From assembly GCA_050184225.1 (NCBI GenBank), contig JBFXAN010000001.1, positions 62,001 through 126,000 of the forward strand: a stretch of DNA of 64,000 nucleotides, in the 5' to 3' direction. The notes under the pieces are model-generated. The model saw nothing but the letters and a program-made list of their open reading frames with translations, had not been told where the DNA came from and did not search any database. Source of the stretch: JBFXAN01 sp050184225. GTDB lineage: Bacteria; Chloroflexota; Dehalococcoidia; CAUJGQ01. How positions within the stretch are numbered: the first letter of the stretch is position 1; each line of letters starts with the position of its first letter. Below, piece by piece: positions 7,928-15,796 of this stretch. The position numbers and the translations under genes were made by a program.

Positions 7928-9580
7928 CTAGTGCTCCCAGAACCGGCGCTCACCGGCGCGCGCTGCCAGCAGATCGCGCACGTCCAGCATCGCGGTATAG
8001 GTCGGCAGGACGTACGCCCGGCCGCCGATCGGCGTCGCCGCCAGCAGCCGCGCGACCGCGTCCGGGATCGTCGGTTCGAGGTGGATACCTAACCCCCCGG
8101 CCCCCTTCCCTCGCAGGGAAGGGGGAGTACGTACTCGCGATGATTGAACAATCGTCTCTTTGCTGCTGGCAGGGGGAGTCTGGTCGGGCGTTGGCTCGAT
8201 CGGAATGGCCCCGCCACTGCCAACCGAGATACTGCCACCCACGGTTGACGAGAACTCCCCCCTTCCCTGCGAGGGAAGGGGGGCCGGGGGGGTTAGGTCC
8301 GCGTACTTCAGCCGCAGCGCCATATCCGCCGCCCGCTGTCCGCCGGCGATCGCGATCTCGGTGCGGTGGCGCAGCAGCTCGAAATCGACATCCCAGATCC
8401 ACGAGATATCCCGGCCATCGGCGATGCCGTCGTTCAGGAGAAAGAGCAGCCGGAGCGGCTCCGGGTCGGTGAGGATTGTCCGAAGCACTTGATTGACGCC
8501 GGCCGGGTTCTTGCAGAGGAGGATACGCACGCTGCGCCCGTCGATCGTCAATGACTCCTGCCGGCCAAAGGCGGCCGAGAACCCACTGATCCCACGACCA
8601 ACATCACCCGTCGGGACACGGAGGGCGAGCGCCGCCGTCGTCGCCGCCAGCGCGTTGTAGACGTTGTAGAGTCCGTTCAGCGGCAGCGACGGTGACAGGG
8701 AGCCGGCGGGGGTCCGCAGCGCCAGCGCCACCCCTTCGCCGTTGTCACGGACACGCGTCGCGGCCACATCCGCCGATGGCCGCTGCTCGCCGCAGCCTGG
8801 ACAGCGCCAGTGGCCGATGTGCCAGAAGAAGGCATGATCGTAGCGGTATTCGGCGCCGCAGCGGCCGCACCAGCGCGAGTCAGCGGCATGTTCCGACATG
8901 GTTGCCTGATCGGCGTCGTCCACCCCAAAGAAGACCGATCGCCCGGCGAAGTCATGCGCCAGGGTCGCGACGGTTGGATCGTCCGCGTTCAGCACCAACG
9001 CCGTCTCCGTCGGCAGCCGCGCGATCGCCTGTCGCCAGAGCGCGGTGATGCTGTCCACTTCACCGTAGCGGTCGAGCTGATCGCGGAAGAGGTTGCCGAT
9101 CACGAGCGCCTGCGGCCGGATCGCCGCCACCGCCTGCGGTATCGTCGCCTCGTCGACCTCAAAGATGCCGGCCCGCTGTCGCGCATCGGGAATCCGGCCA
9201 TCGCCGCCCGCATGACCGGCCAGCGTGGCCGCGAGTCCCCGCATCAGATTGGAGCCGCTGCGGTTGTGGACGGGCGCGCGTCCGGCGATCCGCACCATCT
9301 CGGCGAGCATCCGCGAGGTCGTCGTCTTGCCGTTGGTGCCGGTGACGATCACCCGGCCACCGCCGAGCTGGCGGGCCAGGTGGGCCACCAGCGCCGGATC
9401 GACCCGCTCCGCGACCAGTCCGGGGAGCGCCGTCCCGCCGCCGCGCTTCAGCCGGCGGCTGGCCGCTCCCACCGCCCGGGCGCAGACGACCGCCATCGCC
9501 GTCCGGAACCGGATGGGTCGGGTCGCTCGCGTCCCACGACGGGCGCGATGGCCGCTCCCTTGGCTCCCTGCTCCTGACAC
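7928..9580 (-). CDS. murT: MurT-like Mur ligase, lipid II isoglutaminyl synthase subunit, with repeat-derived insertion
   Basis: 550 residues. Seen: N-terminal helix and LPGLVAERVDPALVAHLARQ, ATP loop TGTNGKTTT, a four-Cys ribbon (CGRCGAEY ... CPGCG) typical of MurT, and the C-terminal DUF1727 region ending YVLPTYTAMLDVRDLLA. MurT with GatD amidates the D-Glu of lipid II. No gatD is next to it here. Between LRLKYA and HLEPTIPD there are 70 residues encoded entirely by a palindromic repeat (8088-8297); the reading frame survives. GTG 9580 is the longest start; ATG 9496 fits the family N-terminus better. Confidence 0.85.
   Translation of the reverse strand: MSGAGSQGSGHRARRGTRATRPIRFRTAMAVVCARAVGAASRRLKRGGGTALPGLVAERVDPALVAHLARQLGGGRVIVTGTNGKTTTSRMLAEMVRIAGRAPVHNRSGSNLMRGLAATLAGHAGGDGRIPDARQRAGIFEVDEATIPQAVAAIRPQALVIGNLFRDQLDRYGEVDSITALWRQAIARLPTETALVLNADDPTVATLAHDFAGRSVFFGVDDADQATMSEHAADSRWCGRCGAEYRYDHAFFWHIGHWRCPGCGEQRPSADVAATRVRDNGEGVALALRTPAGSLSPSLPLNGLYNVYNALAATTAALALRVPTGDVGRGISGFSAAFGRQESLTIDGRSVRILLCKNPAGVNQVLRTILTDPEPLRLLFLLNDGIADGRDISWIWDVDFELLRHRTEIAIAGGQRAADMALRLKYADLTPPAPLPSQGRGEFSSTVGGSISVGSGGAIPIEPTPDQTPPASSKETIVQSSRVRTPPSLRGKGAGGLGIHLEPTIPDAVARLLAATPIGGRAYVLPTYTAMLDVRDLLAARAGERRFWEH
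8088..8297. repeat. 210-bp palindromic element inserted in frame in murT
   Basis: Terminal inverted arms 8088-8127 and 8255-8297 differ only in lengths of C/G runs; each arm is itself a palindrome (CCCCCTTCCCT-CGC-AGGGAAGGGGG). Length is exactly 70 codons, so the host gene stays open. It resembles the elements at 23708, 26530 and 63907 in arm architecture and in a CACGGTTG core next to one arm. Confidence 0.85.
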
Positions 9581-9586
9581 CCGCGC

Positions 9587-10723
9587 CTATCCTGCCCGCT
9601 GCCGAAGCATCTGATGCATCTGTCCCTCGTGGACCAACCCCACCACTTCACCATCATCGACCACGGGAATCACGCGGACGCTCTGCTCCTGAAATCGTTG
9701 CATCACCTCGGCGAGCGACTCGTCGGGGCCGATCGGCCGCATCGCCGCCACCGGAATCATCAGGTCGGCAGCGACCCTGCTATCCTGCTCGCTCTCAGGG
9801 ACACGCTCGACCTGCGCCCGCGGCACAACCCCGGCAAAGCGCTCCTCACTCGAGACAAATGCCCAGTCACGTCCCGGTCCATAGCCGGCCATCGCGCCGT
9901 TCAACAGGCGCCGCGCCGTCATGTCACCGTAGACAGCGGGGACATCCCGCACCATCACGGCGCGCACCGGCACGCGGTCGAGTTCCGCAAGCAGCTCCGT
10001 CTGACGCAGGCTGCTGCCCGCGTACATCAACAGGAACCAGCCGATCAGGAGGAATTGCACGCCGGCCATCGGACCGGCCTGAAACGGCAGCAGGCGGGAT
10101 TCAAAGGTCCAGAGGAACCCGAGGCCGATCAACCCCCAGGCGAGCGCGCGGCCGACCCAGACCGCCATCCGCGTGGCGCGGCGAAAGTTGCTCGTGACGC
10201 CCCACAAGGTGGCGCGCAGCACCCGGCCCCCATCCATCGGAAACGCCGGCAGCATGTTGAAGATGCCCAGCGCCAGGTTCATAATCCAGAGCCACTCCCA
10301 CATCGTCGAGGCAGCGGTCGTGCCCTGACCCATGAACCACCACAGACCCATGAACACGCCGCCCAGCAGAATGCTGACCGCCGGGCCGGCCAGCGCCATC
10401 AGCAGTTCCGGCCCCGGCTTCTTCGCGTCGCGCGTAATCTGGGCGACACCGCCCAGGACAAACAGGGTGATGCTCTGGACGGGAATGCCGAAGTATCGGG
10501 CGACAACGCTGTGTCCAAGCTCGTGCAGAACGATGCAGGTAAAGAACATGAAACCGGTCAGCGCCGCCAGCGACCAATGCACCCAGACACTGTCGGTGGG
10601 GAGCACCTCCGGATAGAAGCGGGTGGCCAGCAACCCGAGCACGAGCACGAGCGGCACGAACCAGGAGAAATGCACCCCGATCGGGATGCCAAGCAGCCGG
10701 CCGATCTGGATCGTTCCGCGCAT
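9587..10723 (-). CDS. Site-2 protease family protein with CBS domains
   Basis: 378 residues; ATG 10723 chosen (AAGGGCGG upstream, matches family start MRGTIQIGRLLGIPIGVHFS). M50 membrane metalloprotease: HELGH at about 67-71, second motif NMLPAFPMDGGRVLR, four to six membrane helices, then two CBS domains at the C-terminus (PVRAVMVRDVPAVYGDMTA ... VIPVVDDGEVVGLV). Such proteases cut membrane-bound factors and CBS domains sense nucleotides. Its stop is 6 nt from the murT GTG, so both may be co-transcribed. Confidence 0.9.
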   Translation of the reverse strand: MRGTIQIGRLLGIPIGVHFSWFVPLVLVLGLLATRFYPEVLPTDSVWVHWSLAALTGFMFFTCIVLHELGHSVVARYFGIPVQSITLFVLGGVAQITRDAKKPGPELLMALAGPAVSILLGGVFMGLWWFMGQGTTAASTMWEWLWIMNLALGIFNMLPAFPMDGGRVLRATLWGVTSNFRRATRMAVWVGRALAWGLIGLGFLWTFESRLLPFQAGPMAGVQFLLIGWFLLMYAGSSLRQTELLAELDRVPVRAVMVRDVPAVYGDMTARRLLNGAMAGYGPGRDWAFVSSEERFAGVVPRAQVERVPESEQDSRVAADLMIPVAAMRPIGPDESLAEVMQRFQEQSVRVIPVVDDGEVVGLVHEGQMHQMLRQRAG

Positions 10724-11129
10724 CGCGCCACCGCCCTTCAGGCTCAGTGTATCGTGGCGTGGGTTCGGCGGGCAGATGGCGCGCCGGATTTGGACGGCTC
10801 GGATTGATTGACGTGTCGCTGTTACATCGCAACAGCAATCTGCAATGCAACATAAAAGCCTTCCATACATACGATGCCTGCCGTAGATTGCAGGCACAGC
10901 CCGACACCGGATGGTACTAGCTTTGAACCGCCGCCCCACGGTGCCAGTGATACCACCCTTCAGTGATGCGGCCTCGCAGCAGTCAGCTACACACTGCGCC
11001 AAACGGCCATCCACGTCCGATCCGGTTCCGTCGCGCTCGGCACGTCGATAGCAGTTGCGGGAGGGCGGGAAGGCGTCGTGCCGTCAGCCCTTCGATCTGA
11101 GTCCATGTGGAGTAGAGGAGGCTGATCCT
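10724..11129. other. Divergent intergenic region
   Basis: About 400 nt between the divergently transcribed protease and the secreted protein. It holds an AT-richer core (10815-10900) with inverted GTTGCAT/ATGCAAC-type words and a small hairpin GCCTGC-8 nt-GCAGGC (10872-10893 area). It probably contains both promoters; I cannot place them firmly. No gene seen. Confidence 0.4.
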
Positions 11130-12479
11130 GTGATGTACGCCAGCCGCGGATCGAGTCCGCATCGCCTGCTCGGTCTGGCAGTCCTCGCCGTCCTGCTCGG
11201 CATCGTCGCCGGAGTCGGGATCCTGCCGGCGCCGCGGGCAACGGCGCAAGGGTTCGGCACGGTTTCCGTGCAAAAGCAGCTTGTCCTGCCCAACGGCTCG
11301 CCGGTGCCCAATCCCAGCCTCAGCGGCTACCAATTCACGCTCCGAGACAATTTCGGCGTCGAGATCGTCATGCCGGTCACGAACGCCCAGGGGCAGACGT
11401 CGATCGGCGTGCCGCCGGGGAACTACTTCATCAGCGAGCAGATGAATCCCGCCGTCTTGGAGGTCCGCTTTTCCATCGGCGGGCAGCAGACCGCCGGCTT
11501 TGCCGTGGCCGCCGGACAGACGGTCAGCGTGACCGCCACCAATACCGTCTCCGGTAGCGGCTCGATCACGGTGACGAAGCAGATCGTCGATGCCAACGGC
11601 AATGTCGTCGTCAACGCCGACCGCTCCGGCTTCCAGTTTGTCGTGGCCGGCGGTCCTACCAACTTCACCACGACCGTGACAACCCCGGTCGGCGGCGACG
11701 TCACCGTTTCCAATCTCGCGCCGGGCAACTACACCGTCACTGAATCACCGCGCCAGGGGTTCACCTATGTCGCGTCGGCGGTGGACGGCGTTCCGGTCGC
11801 CAACGGTCAGCCGTTCCCTGTCGCCAACAACCAGAACCGGCAGGTGGTCTTCCAGAACCGGGCCGGTGGTGGCGCCGGTGGGAACTCGACCGTGGCCATC
11901 ACCAAGCAGATCGTCGATGGCAGCGGCAACCTGGTGAACAACGCCGATCGCTCGGGTTTCCAGTTCACCGTCACCTGCGGCAGCGGCGCCTTCACGTCGA
12001 GCGCGACCACCGACGGCAGCGGTAATGCGTCGATGAGCAACGTCCCCGCCGGCACCTGCCAGATCAGTGAAACGCCACGATCAGGCTTCACGCTGGTTTC
12101 GATCATTCCCACCGGCGGCGTCGATATCGGCAACAACGGATCGTTCAACGTTGCCGCGGGCCAAACCTTCAACATCCAGGTGCGCAACCGGAGCGGCGGC
12201 GGGTCCGGCAATACCGAGGCGGTTCCGCTGACCACCGGCTGCACGAATGTGGCGCTCACCTGGCCGGTCGGCACGGCAATGACGACCGTCGCCGCGGGCG
12301 TGACGCCGGCGGGTGTGCTGGAATCGATCTTCAAACTCGACGCGGCGACGGGGCGCTTCCGCGGCTTCTCGCCGAGCGCGCCCGCCTTCGCCAACGACTA
12401 CAACCAGGTTGAAGCCTCATTGGAAGCAGTGTTTATCTGCATGCGCTCGCCGGGTACGCTGAATCGGCCGGTGCGCTAG
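11130..12479 (+). CDS. Secreted multi-domain prealbumin-like (SpaA-type) protein with shared C-terminal domain
   Basis: 449 residues. GTG 11130 has AGGAGG 8 nt upstream (ATG 11133 is the alternative). A signal peptide ends near ATAQG. Three repeats follow (about 40-130, 135-245, 250-350), each beginning with a VxKQ(L/I)V strand and carrying GFQF and GNYTVTE/GTCQISE motifs, as in SpaA/Cna-B prealbumin-like modules that tolerate protease and may form isopeptide bonds. The last ~85 residues (from GCTNVALTW to the end) form a separate domain found again in the next gene. No sortase motif, so release or non-covalent surface attachment is inferred. Confidence 0.75.
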   Translation: MMYASRGSSPHRLLGLAVLAVLLGIVAGVGILPAPRATAQGFGTVSVQKQLVLPNGSPVPNPSLSGYQFTLRDNFGVEIVMPVTNAQGQTSIGVPPGNYFISEQMNPAVLEVRFSIGGQQTAGFAVAAGQTVSVTATNTVSGSGSITVTKQIVDANGNVVVNADRSGFQFVVAGGPTNFTTTVTTPVGGDVTVSNLAPGNYTVTESPRQGFTYVASAVDGVPVANGQPFPVANNQNRQVVFQNRAGGGAGGNSTVAITKQIVDGSGNLVNNADRSGFQFTVTCGSGAFTSSATTDGSGNASMSNVPAGTCQISETPRSGFTLVSIIPTGGVDIGNNGSFNVAAGQTFNIQVRNRSGGGSGNTEAVPLTTGCTNVALTWPVGTAMTTVAAGVTPAGVLESIFKLDAATGRFRGFSPSAPAFANDYNQVEASLEAVFICMRSPGTLNRPVR

Positions 12480-12625
12480 CGCAACAGCCGTGGTTCGCGG
12501 TATGAATGGGGGGCAGGCGTGCATCCTGCTCCCCACCGTGCACGGCTGTCACCCCATTGGAAACGTCGCCGGAACGGCGTCGTTATGCAGTCAGCCACCA
12601 CGTCTCGCGCAGGAGGTATCCACGG

Positions 12626-13009
12626 ATGAAGCGGTTCTTTACGCCCTTGCTGGCCGGAGCGGCCGTCGCGCTCAGTGTCTTGGTGATCGGCGGTGCCTGG
12701 GAACGGTCACAGGAGCGCACCCCAACGGTTGAGGCTGCAGCCGAGCCGGTCCAACTGTTCCAGGGCTGCACCAACGTGGCGCTTACCTGGGCAGCCGGCA
12801 CACCCATCGAAACCGTCGCCGCCGCCGTCACGCCGCGCGATGCGCTGGAAGCGATCTGGCAGCAGGCCGTCGTCGGCGACGAGCGGAAGTTCCTCGCCTG
12901 GTCGCCGATCCCCGGCGCCCCGAATGACTACACGGCGACCGCCACCTCCCTCGAAGCGGTGTTCATCTGCATGACCGCCGAGGGCTCGATCGACCGGCCC
13001 AGCCGCTAA
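12626..13009 (+). CDS. Small secreted protein made of the shared GCTN...FICM domain
   Basis: 127 residues; ATG 12626 has AGGAGG 9 nt upstream. Signal anchor (LLAGAAVALSVLVIGGAW), a short linker, then one domain running from GCTNVALTW to the C-terminus that matches the last domain of the preceding gene: GT..(E/M)TVAA.VTP...LE.I, F..(W/F)SP, NDY, SLEAVFICM and RP.R. Two conserved Cys (GCTN, FICM) could form a disulfide. Function unknown; the pair looks like a domain duplication. Confidence 0.7.
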   Translation: MKRFFTPLLAGAAVALSVLVIGGAWERSQERTPTVEAAAEPVQLFQGCTNVALTWAAGTPIETVAAAVTPRDALEAIWQQAVVGDERKFLAWSPIPGAPNDYTATATSLEAVFICMTAEGSIDRPSR

Positions 13010-13015
13010 AGCGGC

Positions 13016-13087
13016 GGCAATCGGGAATGGGGAATCGGCAATCGGGAGCACCAATTCCCCATTGCCGATTCCCCATTCCCGATTGCC
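13016..13087. repeat. Perfect 27-bp inverted repeat
   Basis: Arms 13016-13042 and 13061-13087 are perfectly complementary. The arm contains two copies of GGCAATCGGGA, so it is also internally repetitive. It lies just after the stop at 13009 and could form a long hairpin in the transcript. Confidence 0.9.
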
Positions 13088-13164
13088 CCGTTTAACCTTT
13101 CCTTCATGGACTGACCTCCGCCACGGGCATACAATAGTAGTGCGTGGAATGGAGGATACTTGCC

Positions 13165-14064
13165 ATGCAGGCCCGCCAACACTGGTATCGCGACCCCAAG
13201 CTCTCGCGCCGCATGTTCTTCGTCATGGCGCTGCTGGTCGCGCTCTACCTCGCCTTTACCGCTGTGCTCTTCTATGCCGGTGTGAATTTCGTCCTGATCG
13301 CCATCGTCGCCGGCGGCCTGGCGCTGTTTCAGTACTTCTTCTCGGACAAGCTCGTGATCGCGACGATGGGCGCCAAGCAGGTGACGCCCGCGCAGCACCC
13401 CGAATTGCACGCGATGGTCGAGCGCCTCGCCCAGACGATGGATCTGCCCAAGCCGAAGGTCTATTGGATGGACTCCGATATCCCCAACGCCTTCGCCACC
13501 GGCCGCAATCCGAACAACGCCGTCGTCTGTGTCACCTCCGGCATCTGGCGCCAGCTCGATACCAATGAGATGTTTGCCGTGCTCGGCCATGAGCTGTCGC
13601 ACGTCAAGAACCGCGATGTCTTCGTCATGGCGATGGCGAGCTTCTTCGCCACGGTCGCCGGCTTTATTACCCAGTGGGGACTCTTCCTCAGCATGGGCCG
13701 GCGCGACGAACGCGGTGGCAATGCGACGATGCTCGTCTGGCTCGCCTCGTTTGCGGTGTCGCTGATCTCGACCCTGATCCTGATCCCGATGCTCTCACGC
13801 CAGCGCGAGCTGGCTGCCGACCGCGGCTCAGCCGTCGTCACCGGCCGGCCCACCGACCTGATCACGGCCCTCAAGAAAATCAGCGGCAACATGAACATGA
13901 TCCCCACGGAGGACCTCCGTCGCGTCGAGAGCGCCAACGCCTTCTTCATCGTCCCCGCCCTCCGAGGCGTCAACCTGCGGACGATCACCTCGACGCATCC
14001 CTCCCTGGAACAGCGGATCGAGCAGCTTGAGCGCATCCAGCGCCAGATGGAGGGCGTAGCCTAG
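13165..14064 (+). CDS. htpX: M48 family membrane metalloprotease HtpX
   Basis: 299 residues; ATG 13165 with GGAGGA 8 nt upstream. Two N-terminal membrane helices (about 17-55), zinc site GHELSHVKNRD (H142, H146), two further hydrophobic segments (155-210), the downstream Glu in RQRELAADR, and the C-terminal THPSLEQRIEQL typical of HtpX. It degrades damaged membrane proteins. It heads a cluster of phage-shock genes, consistent with envelope quality control. Confidence 0.92.
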   Translation: MQARQHWYRDPKLSRRMFFVMALLVALYLAFTAVLFYAGVNFVLIAIVAGGLALFQYFFSDKLVIATMGAKQVTPAQHPELHAMVERLAQTMDLPKPKVYWMDSDIPNAFATGRNPNNAVVCVTSGIWRQLDTNEMFAVLGHELSHVKNRDVFVMAMASFFATVAGFITQWGLFLSMGRRDERGGNATMLVWLASFAVSLISTLILIPMLSRQRELAADRGSAVVTGRPTDLITALKKISGNMNMIPTEDLRRVESANAFFIVPALRGVNLRTITSTHPSLEQRIEQLERIQRQMEGVA

Positions 14065-14068
14065 CGGA

Positions 14069-14124
14069 GTTCCAGGTTCCATGGTGATGGCAACCTGACC
14101 TGGAACCCGGAACTTGGAACCTGG
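14069..14124. repeat. Imperfect inverted repeat between htpX and pspAB
   Basis: GTTCCAGGTTCCA (14069-14081) is the inverse of 14101-14113 with one mismatch, and a second TGGAACCTGG copy lies at 14115-14124. It fills most of the gap between the two genes. Confidence 0.6.
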
Positions 14125-14134
14125 TACTCGTTGC

Positions 14135-14704
14135 ATGGGGTTTCTCGACGCGCTCTTTGGGCGCTCAAAGCCGGTCAAGACAAAGACTGACGACCTGTTT
14201 GCGATCACCACCGCCGCGATCACGCTGGAGACGCGGTGGGGCATGAAACCAACCGGCGTGGGCGCGGTTGTCTTCAAGCCGCTCAGTTCGTCCTACTTCG
14301 CCCAGACCGAGCGCGAGGTGGACGAACTGCTCGCGCTGTCGGCCAAGGAACAACACTCGACGGTCCATCGACAGGGCGACGACCTCGGCTACCAGTGGGT
14401 GATCGTCGAGGACGAACAGTTCGAAGACCTCGTCGCCGCCATCCACATGGTCACTCTGACGCTGCAAGAGCGCGGTTTCAAGGATCAACTGCTGGCCGCG
14501 GTCTTTCGCTTTGACGGCGGCAGTGCTGGTCCGGTCTACTGGATCTACAACTACAAGCGCGGTTCCTTCTATCCGTTTGTCCCACGCGGGAATCATCAGC
14601 GCGACAACGCGGAAGAATTGCGGCTTGGTGCTGTGATGGAGCGTGAGCTGCCAATGGAGAAGAACTCCAGCCAGTGGTACGCTCTGTGGGGAATACCGAT
14701 CTAG
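14135..14704 (+). CDS. pspAB: PspA-associated protein PspAB
   Basis: 189 residues, MGFLDALFGRSKPVKTKTDDLFAITTAAITLE..., a soluble protein with the N-terminus characteristic of PspAB. The family accompanies PspA/PspAA in Actinobacteria, Chloroflexi and haloarchaea; its biochemical role is not established. Start ATG 14135 lies inside the tail of an inverted repeat and has no strong Shine-Dalgarno. PspA follows after 79 nt. Confidence 0.85.
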   Translation: MGFLDALFGRSKPVKTKTDDLFAITTAAITLETRWGMKPTGVGAVVFKPLSSSYFAQTEREVDELLALSAKEQHSTVHRQGDDLGYQWVIVEDEQFEDLVAAIHMVTLTLQERGFKDQLLAAVFRFDGGSAGPVYWIYNYKRGSFYPFVPRGNHQRDNAEELRLGAVMERELPMEKNSSQWYALWGIPI

Positions 14705-14708
14705 CCGT

Positions 14709-14754
14709 TAGCCGTCAGCCGTTAGCGGGGGTGCGCCCTAACGGCTGACGGCTA
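14709..14754. repeat. Perfect 17-bp inverted repeat between pspAB and pspA
   Basis: Arms 14709-14725 and 14738-14754 are perfectly complementary with a 12-nt loop; a second partial copy of the left word (TAGCCGTTAG) precedes it at 14702 and overlaps the pspAB stop codon. Confidence 0.85.
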
Positions 14755-14783
14755 GACGCTAATAGCTTCGCCGGAGGCGGCAC

Positions 14784-15521
14784 ATGGGATTGCTCTCCCG
14801 CATGTCCACGATCTTCAAGTCCAAGATGAACAAGGCGCTCGATAAGGCGGAGGACCCGCGCGAGACGCTCGACTACTCGTACGAGAAGCAGCTCGAACTG
14901 CTCCAGAAAGTGAAACGCGGCATCGTCGAGGTCACGACCTCGAAGAAGCGGCTGGAGCTGCAGTCGCAGAAGATCCGCGACGATGCCGCCCATCTCGACG
15001 ATCAGGCCCGGCGCGCGCTCGGCGCCGGCCGGGAAGACCTCGCCCGCACCGTGCTGTCGCGCAAGGCGGTCGCTACCGAACAGCTCACCGGACTGCAAAC
15101 GCAGATCGACAACCTGAGCATGGAACAGCAGAAGCTCACCGACGCCGAGTCGCGGCTCAGCGCCAAGGTCGAGGCCTTCCGCACCCGCAAGGAAGTGATC
15201 AAGGCGACCTACACCGCCGCCGAGGCCCAGGTCCGGATCGGCGAGGCCGTCTCCGGTATCTCCGAGGAGATGACCGATGTCGGCATGGCGATCGACCGCG
15301 CCGAGAACAAGACGCAGCAGCTTCAGGCACGCGCCGTCGCGATCGATGAGCTGGTCAACACGGGCGTTCTCGCCGACCCGACGCTCGGCGGCCCGTCCTC
15401 CGAGGTCGACCGCGAGCTTGCCCGGATCACTGCCACGTCGAAGATCGACGAGGATCTCGAACGCCTGAAGGCGGAACTTGGTCAGGGCACCGCGCCGAAG
15501 CAACTGGAGTCCGGCTCATGA
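14784..15521 (+). CDS. pspA: PspA/IM30 family protein
   Basis: 245 residues: MGLLSRMSTIFKSKMNKALDK amphipathic start, then almost continuous coiled coil with charged heptads (ETLDYSYEKQLELLQKVKRG). PspA oligomerises on damaged membranes and stabilises them, an ESCRT-III relative. GGAGG-like site GCCGGAGGCGG precedes the ATG. It overlaps pspAA by 4 nt. Confidence 0.93.
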   Translation: MGLLSRMSTIFKSKMNKALDKAEDPRETLDYSYEKQLELLQKVKRGIVEVTTSKKRLELQSQKIRDDAAHLDDQARRALGAGREDLARTVLSRKAVATEQLTGLQTQIDNLSMEQQKLTDAESRLSAKVEAFRTRKEVIKATYTAAEAQVRIGEAVSGISEEMTDVGMAIDRAENKTQQLQARAVAIDELVNTGVLADPTLGGPSSEVDRELARITATSKIDEDLERLKAELGQGTAPKQLESGS

Positions 15522-15796
15522 TTGTACGGATCCTCCATGAAGGACAGTTCCGTATTCGCGGCGCCGATATCGACAAGCTCAACGAGATCGATGACAAACT
15601 GATCACCTGTGTCGCGGCAGGCGATGAAGCGAAGTTCAACGCCTTGTTGAAGCAGTTGATCGACACGGTCAAGGAGCACGGCACGCCGGTGGGGATCGAT
15701 GAGTTTGTCGAGTCGGACGTGATCCTCCCGCCCGATGACTCGACGATGGAAGAGGTCGAACACCTCTTCTCCGGCGAGGGCGCCATTCCCGGATGA
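15518..15796 (+). CDS. pspAA: PspA-associated protein PspAA
   Basis: 92 residues, MIVRILHEGQFRIRGADIDKLNEIDD..., matching the small PspAA domain protein that partners PspA in Actinobacteria and Chloroflexi. ATGA overlap with pspA and 4-nt overlap with the next gene show tight coupling. Predicted soluble adaptor of the PspA complex. Confidence 0.87.
   Translation: MIVRILHEGQFRIRGADIDKLNEIDDKLITCVAAGDEAKFNALLKQLIDTVKEHGTPVGIDEFVESDVILPPDDSTMEEVEHLFSGEGAIPG

Noticed and set aside
9614..10807. 397-codon plus-strand open frame
   Set aside because: Antisense to the site-2 protease whose catalytic motifs are intact.
14069..14124. Considered as a terminator between htpX and pspAB
   Set aside because: No T-tract, arms imperfect and the pspAB start codon follows 10 nt later; more likely a repeat within one transcript.
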